NCBI GenBank assembly: GCA_965153355.1
Contig: OZ231127.1
Span: 51,212,001 to 51,276,000, forward strand
DNA: 64,000 bases
Reading direction: 5' to 3'
DNA from: Flaccisagitta enflata
Taxonomy: Eukaryota > Chaetognatha > Sagittoidea > Aphragmophora
Of the stretch, positions 57,371 through 64,000 are shown piece by piece. The position numbers and the translations under genes are program-made. Each line of letters opens with the position of its first letter. Position 1 is the first letter of the stretch. A model generated the notes under the pieces. The model worked only from the letters and a program-made list of their open reading frames with translations, did not search any database and was not told where the DNA came from.

Positions 57371-57567
57371 GACCAATGGACCAATGGATGGATTGACGGA
57401 CAAAGCCTCTGTTTATTGCATCTTTAACATGGTCATAAATCAAAAAATTTTGCAAAGTGATTGTCAACAATTTTGTCCCCATCCCTGGACCTGATATGCA
57501 TAAAGTAGTTTTTGTGCTTTTTTTGGACAATGAAAGAATTGACAGCTGTTCCCTTTTCCTAAAAAAG

Positions 57568-57817
57568 GTGGTGTTAGAGGGCGACAATACAGCATGCAGG
57601 ATTCTCGTGGGAGGGCCGATTGACCGAGACACGCTGGATCCGCAGAAATACCCCGAAGGCGAGATTAGCATTTTGATCGACGCGTCTCTCAAGGATCAAC
57701 CGGATACATCAGCCACCATGAAACTCCTCTTCAAACTCGAAGATTCCAACGATGAAACTCCAGAATTCGAGCAAGATTCGCTTACCAAGGAGCTTAATGA
57801 AAACTCCGAACCCGATG
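57568..57817 (+). CDS. Cadherin-like gene, exon a
   Basis: After TTCCTAAAAAAG and before GATG|GTGAGC. Phase 0 in, phase 1 out. It reads VVLEGDNTACRILVGGPIDR, through EGEISILIDASLKDQPDTSA, to LLFKLEDSNDETPEFEQDSL and ELNENSEPD. The DSNDETPEF segment sits where cadherin repeats have their calcium-binding DxNDNxP linker (here SNDETP, so partly altered), and ENSEP is the usual start of the next repeat. Cadherins are cell-surface adhesion proteins; which subfamily is unclear. Cytoplasmic and membrane parts are not in the window. Confidence 0.75.
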
Positions 57818-58041
57818 GTGAGCGAACTTGGTTGATACTAATGCTGTTAGGAAATGACATATTGCGAAAAAAGGTAGTAGTGATTATAGAAATTAGAACC
57901 CACACCGTAGGGCACAACATGCAACACACGTAAAAAGAAAAACTTGCAGACCAACTAACGGAGTGACGGTCCAGCCGACTTGGTTGACCTCCCATAACCA
58001 TCATTACAATGCCACTGCACGTGCTCATTTGTTACCTTTTT

Positions 58042-58219
58042 AGTTGCGGACTCTTTATGAGGCTTCTTCCACTAGTCCATCTGCCAGTCCATCAGCACAT
58101 GAGTGAATAGTGAAAAAACAAGTATTTTAGATGCTATTTGTGTATGTGTGTTGGGTAGGGATAAGGGTAGGACGCCCCTGCCCACCAGTCTGCAAGGATA
58201 TTGTGACCCGCGTCATTTG
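58042..58219 (-). mobile_element. Family C short element in intron a-b
   Basis: AGTTGCGGACTCTTTATGAG start, TCCATCTGCCAGTCCATCAG, GGGTAGGGATAAGGGTAGGA, end AAGGATATTGTGACCCGCGT CATTTG. It ends 84 bp before the exon b start. Confidence 0.6.
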
Positions 58220-58303
58220 TTATTAAAGGTTTCCTCTGTATACCTTACAAGTTTTCCTTCAATCGTATAACAAAATGGTTTATCATGTATCTTTACATTG
58301 CAG

Positions 58304-58419
58304 AAGTGAATCCCATCATGAAAATTAAGGCCGTGGACAAAGATGTCGATTTTGAAGGAAATGGAAGGGTCACTTACTCCTCCGCTGGGATGAAAAGAGT
58401 TCTCCCCGACGGCACCGAA
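58304..58419 (+). CDS. Cadherin-like gene, exon b
   Basis: CTTTACATTGCAG acceptor and GAA|GTAATT donor. Phase 1 in, phase 0 out. It reads (E)VNPIMKIKAVDKDVDFEGNG RVTYSSAGMKRVLPDGTE. The AVDKD and GRVTYS pattern matches the first half of a cadherin repeat (A.D.D...G.v.Y). Confidence 0.8.
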
Positions 58420-58531
58420 GTAATTCAAATAGTTGTGATTGATTGTAATGAGGCGGTGACATGGATCAATGAGAAGGGACATTTGTTGAAACTTATATAG
58501 TCGTAGTTGTAATCATACTAGATTGATTATT

Positions 58532-59085
58532 AACTAGTTATCAAAGGATCGCGCATGGTCAGCGGTACCCGATGCCCTGCTTGGAGTGATCAAGTTTAGT
58601 AGTGGAAGGAGAGCAGGGCAGCGGCCCCAAAGGACACAGGGGTGAGTTCTGAGATGTCCTGAGTGAGGCCTTGCGTATAGCGTTTTTTTCCGCGGTTTCG
58701 GTTCGGGTTTGGAATACTTCAAAACCTTTCCTCGGGTGTAAGACGGGTTTATATCGGTTTTTAAATAAATATTGTAATAAAAAGAAGTCAGGTTATTTGC
58801 CAGAGAAAAAAATGAGAGAAAAAAAAAAAACAAGAGAAAAAATGAGAGAAAGAAAGAAAAAAACAGAAGAAGAAAGAAAATTGAGAAACACAGGAAAAAA
58901 ACAGACCTGCACACACAAACACGGACACAGACAAACTGAGACAGCAGAAAATCTGAGAAAAAGATGATCAAAAAAGGGGCAAAATCAAGTTTGAACAGCA
59001 CAATGAGAAAATAAACATAAGAATAAATGCAACTAGGTTGAAAGAGAGAGAAAGAGAAAAAAAAGAAAGAAAGAGAAAGAAAGAG

Positions 59086-59146
<61 letters not shown>

Positions 59147-59714
59147 CACTCACACTCACACTCACACTCACACTCACACACCTGAAATTATCATTGAATT
59201 AAAGAAATATACAAAATAATTGGATGCATGAAAGATTGAAAGAATAATATAGTAGCAAAAATATCATGGAAAAAATAGTCGGGTTTAAAGGCAAAACCGA
59301 ATTTCGGGTTTGGCCTCAAAACCGAGTCTCGGCCTTCTCACGGCCAAACCCGCAAGACCTTAACTGTGAGCTATGAACTTGTAACCTTCTTTTAAGTCGG
59401 GATGGCAGAATTTAGTCCAAAAGAGTTGATTTGAGGTCCAGAGGGCGGATTTGAGGTCTGGTGGGCTTATTTGAGGTCTTGAGGGTAGATATGAGGTCTG
59501 GAGAGCTGATTAGAGCTCTCGAGAGCTAAATTGAGGTCTGAAAGGGCTAATTTGAGGGCTCAGAGGGCCAAAATCAGGCCTGACACTGCAGACTTGAGGC
59601 TCCGATGGCCAAGGGGGGGGGGGGCGCGGACATGGACAATAGGACGGATGGATGTCTCGAAATTCCCCCCTGTATCCTACAGGACATTGGCCCTTTGGGG
59701 CCGCTGCCCAAAAA
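58532..59714 (+). mobile_element. Family B element, expanded by simple repeats (intron b-c)
   Basis: AACTAGTTATCAAAGGATCG CGCATGGTCAGCGGTACCCG, GCCCTGCTT and AGCAGGGC stem, CAGCGGCCCCAAAGG. It is interrupted at about 58700-59390 by purine-rich repeats, (GA)n and CACACT repeats. It resumes with GAGGTCTGGAGGGC units at 59425-59610 and ends TATCCTACAGGACATTGGCC CTTTGGGGCCGCTGCCC. Confidence 0.7.
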
Positions 59715-60016
59715 GCCAATAATAAACTGAAAGGAATGAAGAATTGAGAAGAATGCAGAGTTGATTGACAATATCTTTACCTTTTTGGATGTGACTGACT
59801 GAAGGAAGAGTGACACATAATAATGCTCTAGGGTGGAAAATGGTGGTTATGGGTGGATAGATTTAAGATAGGCCTAGAACCTTGATAGGTGGCCATTTCA
59901 GGCTAGTGTGAGGGTGGAAGGTGGTAGTTATGGGTGGATGAGATGTGATAAACCTATAAGCTTGATACTGATAGGTGGTCATTGTGTGCCAGTGTGCCCG
60001 TGTGTGCCATTTACAG

Positions 60017-60760
60017 GCCTTATTTTAGTGATTTTTTTGACAGAGCCAGTCGGGCTCTCTGAGCACAATTTTACAGAGCCTGACGCAAGAACAGCGAGCC
60101 CGGAAAAAAAAAAAAAATTGTTGATTTTCATAGCACTGGCAGTTAACAATGGCTTTCTTTTGTATCTCTGTAATAGAACTACAAGGGTATCAAAGAGAAA
60201 ATCATTCTTTGTGAATCATCGACATCAGACGCATTAACATTGTATTTGAAAAAATAAGGCTGTATATATGGTTGCTCTTGTTCCATGTGAGTAGACAGGG
60301 GCAGTACCAAGTCTAATCAAGTATTTATGCAGAGGCAGTGACGAAAACACCAAAATAGAAATTTCATGAAGACACTAAAATAGGACAAAGTAAATGGACT
60401 GACACACCAATGGACCAACCACCAGTGGAGAATCGTAGCACGCAACTTCAATATGTTTTCTTTCAAATGCAACTTTACATCACAGCATATCGCAAGAACC
60501 AATAAAGACAATCCAATACTAAAAGAAAAGCCTCTGAAAAAGTATTTTTTTGCGTTTACTTGTGCTAAACGTTTTAATATCTTTTTTTTTTTGCCATGAT
60601 GTGCTCTTTGAAAATCTTTGAAAATGAACAAACCAACTTGAGTTTAACATGTCTCACCAAATCAGAGAGAGCCAGCCGGGCTCAGAGCCAGCAAAAAGTA
60701 AGAGCCCGACAGCAAAATAGAGAGCCACGGGCTCGCATGGGCTCGCTTTTAAAAAAGGCC
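60017..60760. repeat. Family L repeat with GAGCCxGxCGGGCTC motifs
   Basis: CAGGCCTTATTTTAGTGATT TTTTTGACAGAGCCAG at the left; GAGCCAGCCGGGCTC and GCATGGGCTCGC at the right. The left block recurs inverted at 61857-61895. A decayed family A-like piece lies at about 60276-60447. Ends are unclear. Confidence 0.4.
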
Positions 60761-60879
60761 TGGCCATTTACTTTAAATTGTAGGAATGCTATCAGACTTG
60801 AGAAATTCTCTGTTGGCGCGCAATCACTCTTGATTCACTCCTTACCATTTGGTGTCTTTGCATGTGATTTGTTTTGCAG

Positions 60880-61030
60880 GAAGACGTTCCCGATCCTGGT
60901 TCCTACTTCACGCTCAATTCAGTGACTGGCGCTATTGAGGTGAAGAGAAAAATTGATCGGGAAAAAGTCAACCAATTCCTCATGACCGTCGTCGCCTCCG
61001 ACAGTCCCATTCAGGGGAAGATCCTAACAG
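60880..61030 (+). CDS. Cadherin-like gene, exon c
   Basis: TTGTTTTGCAG acceptor and AACAG|GTGGGT donor. Phase 0 in, phase 1 out. It reads EDVPDPGSYFTLNSVTGAIE VKRKIDREKVNQFLMTVVAS DSPIQGKILT. TGAIEV, KIDREK and VVASD are the standard second half of a cadherin repeat (TG.I.v...lDRE...y...V.A.D). Confidence 0.9.
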
Positions 61031-61275
61031 GTGGGTTTGGCTTTTTACCCCGCCTCATTGGTCCTATTGGAACTGAAGATTTTTCACCTTTATCCTAGGT
61101 TCACCTTTAAAGAGAAGGGAAATAACATTTAAAGCTATCATTTAGGACCTCAAAATGTTGATCTTTATTGAAAGGGAACCTGTAAAAGCTGTAGTTTCAC
61201 TGCCTCATGGATGATGTCTCCCAAGTCGATGTTTGTGGAATGGGTGACCAGTTTGTTGGTACATTTTCTCCTTTC

Positions 61276-61500
<225 letters not shown>

Positions 61501-61514
61501 CCTGTGCGTGATTT

Positions 61515-61895
61515 TAGAGCGAGCCCGCGAGCCCGATGCCCTCTATTTGCTCTCCAGGCTCTCTTCCATAATTTGCACTCTCTGAGCCCATTGACTCTCT
61601 CATTAGGATGGATTCAAAGCGCTTTAGCTGATTGAGTGAAATATTTGAAATATCATCAAGTTTTGACTCATTTTTCGATTTATTCACTAACTGAATCATT
61701 TTAATAGTGATTATTTATCGTTATATCATATAATCAGTAGCTGCTATTACAAATCTAGGCTAAAATGATCATTAAGTTTGGTATATTATTTCTACCGGGC
61801 TCAAGGTTTTCGTCTCAGGCTCACTCAAATTGTGAGGAGCGAGCCCGACTAGCTCAGTCAAAAAAATCACTAAAATCAGGCTTGGTGTGTACCAT
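61515..61895. repeat. Family L repeat, second copy
   Basis: GAGCGAGCCCGCGAGCCCGA at the left, GAGCGAGCCCGACTAGCTCA GTC and AAAAAAATCACTAAAATCAG GC at the right, the inverse of the left end of the 60017 copy. Confidence 0.4.
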
Positions 61896-61903
61896 ACGAC
61901 TAA

Positions 61904-62264
61904 GAAAAAAGACGCACTTTTGGATGGCTAATTTTACCTATGAATCAAAGAAAAACCTATCAAAATCTTAGATCATCTTAGAGCCCTTCATAAGTACTTT
62001 CATTTTTTCATCTTTTTTCGTTTAGAAATGGCATTAGTTACGTTGCTCATTTCAGTTTTGCAATCGCCATGTAAAGATGCATTTAAGCAAATTAGTACTT
62101 CTCTTTGCAAGGCTCTAGCTTCTAAACCGTTTGAGATACAGAGCTGGGATTTGTCTAGATTGAAAGATTTTTTAGAAATCTTTCGAAGTGTTTTCTTTGA
62201 AAAAAGTTTAAAATTATTCTTTATACCTGTTTTATAAATTTATAAACAGGTACGTCTTTTTTTT
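61904..62264 (+). mobile_element. Family G MITE-like element
   Basis: AAAAAAGACGCACTTTTGGA start, GGCTCTAGCTTCTAAACCGT, end AAACAGGTACGTCTTTTTTTT. Diverged copy of 29875-30260. Confidence 0.7.
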
Positions 62265-62386
62265 CTGAGCCGAGTGGTAAGTTTGTGTTTGTGTAAAAGG
62301 AAAGTGACGAGGGGGGTGTCAAAAAAGGTTTTGATGGATTTAAAGTAAGTGGACTGGGTGTTTGTTTGTCTGCTTGTCTGCTTTTT

Positions 62387-62593
62387 GGTTGCGGACAAGT
62401 CTATAAGAGGCTTTGTATGTCCATTGATTCGTCCGCCAGTTGATCCGTCCGTCTGTCCATAACGCACAAGTAGTAAGTTGTAGAAACATGCATTTGGATG
62501 ATCGTGTTTGTTGAGGTCAATGTTGAGGGGGAGTTGGGATGAGGATGGGGCTGCCCACCCATCCGCAGCGTTATTGTGACCCCGCGTCACTTG
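62387..62593 (-). mobile_element. Family C short element in intron c-d
   Basis: GGTTGCGGACAAGTCTATAA GAGGCTTTGT ... CGTCCGTCTGTCC run ... CACCCATCCGCAGCGTTATT GTGACCCCGCGTCACTTG. It ends 78 bp before the exon d start. Confidence 0.7.
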
Positions 62594-62671
62594 TTCCTTT
62601 GGAACCCCCACCCCAGTTCACATTAATGGGTGATGGTTTAATCCTATTCTTTCCCCTTTCATTTCTTCCAG

Positions 62672-62814
62672 CAACTGGCACTGCTACCATCAAAATAAAG
62701 GACGTGAACGATAATGCTCCAACGTGTAATCCAAAGAACATTGACTGCAAGGTGTCTGAGGACACCAAGATTGGTGTTATCCTTCCAGGCTGCCATGTGT
62801 CTTGCACCGACGAG
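62672..62814 (+). CDS. Cadherin-like gene, exon d
   Basis: TTTCATTTCTTCCAG acceptor and GACGAG|GTATTC donor. Phase 1 in, phase 0 out. It reads (A)TGTATIKIKDVNDNAPTCNP KNIDCKVSEDTKIGVILPGC HVSCTDE. DVNDNAP is the canonical cadherin calcium-binding linker, followed by the next repeat. Four Cys in 30 residues after the linker is unusual for a cadherin repeat. The gene continues past this exon; no further exon is seen before 64000. Confidence 0.9.
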
Positions 62815-63084
62815 GTATTCTGGAACAAGCTGTAACTTTACTTTGCTTTATATGACTTAGTTTTGGCCTGTTTACCTATATTTTTTGAAAAACAGAACAC
62901 GTTTTCATTGATGTGTAGATTGTAATGAAAATGGATAAGATCACAGACGTTTTTTTCAAAGTCACAAAACATTAAGAAAGTCTGACATGTTTAGCCTATA
63001 TCAGGCTCATCAGAGACTATTCTTGGCAACAAAATGAGTAAGATAGAATTGGTTATCCAAAATAAATCCAAAACAAATTTTCTA

Positions 63085-63530
63085 GCAGCCCAAGGGCAGT
63101 AAGTAGTCAGCGGTACCCGTGCCCTGCTTAACTAGTGTGTGATTTAAGTTGAGGGAGAGCAGGGCAGCGGCCTCAAAGGGGACAAAGTCCTGTAGAACAC
63201 AGAAAATTTTTCCAACCATCCATCCCCCTCCCCGCTCCATCCGCAGGGCTTCATCTGCTTCAGGGCCTATTCTGACTTAAATTCTGCCAAATAGCCCAAA
63301 TCCAAGCAGTATGGCCCAAATCTATGCAAAATGGCCGAAATACATGTATAATGGCCCAAATCCAAGCAAAACGGCCTAAATCTGGTCAGAATCTAGGTTT
63401 TGGAGGCCACAATACAGGTCTAAGGGGCCAAAATGTTGTACCTCCCGCCAGATTTGGGCCACTTTGCTTGGATTTTGGTGATTATACTTAGATTTGAGCC
63501 ATTTTACTTAGATTTGGGCCATACTATCTT
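63085..63530 (+). mobile_element. Family B left end with a different inverted minisatellite
   Basis: AGCCCAAGGGCAGTAAGTAG TCAGCGGTACCCG, GCCCTGCTT ... AGCAGGGCAGCGGCCTCAAA GGGGACAAAGTCCTGTAGAA CAC. A ~22 bp unit ATGGCCCAAATCCAAGCAAA (63300-63380) and its inverse (63440-63525) follow. The usual right end is missing. Confidence 0.55.
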
Positions 63531-63579
63531 GCTAATAAAAATCTTCCGGCACATTTACATGTATATCTCAGCTAAGAAT

Positions 63580-63850
63580 CAAGCCGTCATAAAAATTGGT
63601 GAGATAATTAAAACCTTCAAATTTGCCATTCATCTTCGCAAACCGCATCCCTCTACGTCAATGCGTTAAAAAGTTATTCAACTTTGATTGAAATACTTGA
63701 AATTTGCTCATGCTATTTCTACACAAATTTTAAATGACATCTTTTCACTGTTTTTCAAATTTCTTCTAAACGCATTGAGTTAGACAGATGCGGTTTGCGC
63801 AGACAGATAGCAAATTTGAAGGGCTTCATTTTCGTCACCAATTTTTTTAT
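63580..63850. mobile_element. Small foldback unit
   Basis: AAAAATTGGTGAGATAATTA and CTTCAAATTTGCCATTCATC TTCGCAAACCGCATC are inverted at 63770-63850. Related sequences (CACCAATTTTT with TTCATTTTxGxCACC) occur near 34040 and 34235. Confidence 0.55.
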
Positions 63851-64000
63851 GATTTGATGTATTTTTTGGTAGCTATGAGTGTAAATGTAGAAAAAAAAAG
63901 ATAAAAAAATCTGTGAGAAAAGTCAGGAGACCCATCACTCAAGAATTGCATCTAGAAGCTCTACCAATCACTTCCCCAACAAATGTCGGCCCTGATTTAG

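Overview
This is eukaryotic, almost certainly invertebrate metazoan, DNA. The evidence is spliced genes with GT/AG introns, cadherin-type extracellular repeats, a kelch-repeat gene, a BEL/Pao retrotransposon (a family known from animals) and very many long microsatellites. I cannot name the species. No rRNA, functional tRNA, operon or CRISPR array is visible. Most long open frames are translations of simple repeats and were left out.

Host genes occupy little of the window. (1) An intronless-looking 601-residue protein lies at 304-2109 (+); it may derive from a transposase and ends in poly-Gln. (2) A gene on + has a candidate exon at 6883-7306 and three phase-compatible 3' exons at 10862-10983, 11707-11740 and 11944-12019, with AATAAA at 12088. 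(3) A kelch-repeat 3' exon lies at 15410-16386 (-). (4) A cadherin-like gene on + has exons at 57568-57817, 58304-58419, 60880-61030 and 62672-62814, continuing beyond the window. A phase-compatible candidate upstream exon at 29261-29452 would give it a 28 kb intron filled with nested transposons.

The rest is a layered mobile-element graveyard. The largest items are: a 7.4 kb long-inverted-repeat element (30923-38327) inserted in a smaller element with a 4-bp TAAA duplication; a foldback element whose arms are a ~20 bp satellite (38864-54731), itself split by a ~13.2 kb decayed BEL/Pao element (41005-54184, minus strand) with a candidate CACAG duplication; a 1.9 kb foldback element (16879-18771); and several smaller foldback and MITE-like elements.

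Most striking are related short families, called A, C and D here. They have a palindromic or hairpin terminus ending in CTAA and a GGTC/GGAC-type tetranucleotide core. A further family, B, has a conserved stem, inverted ends and a variable minisatellite core. These account for much of the tetranucleotide repeat in the window. Family letters A-N are my own labels. All family and domain names come from reading motifs, not from searches.
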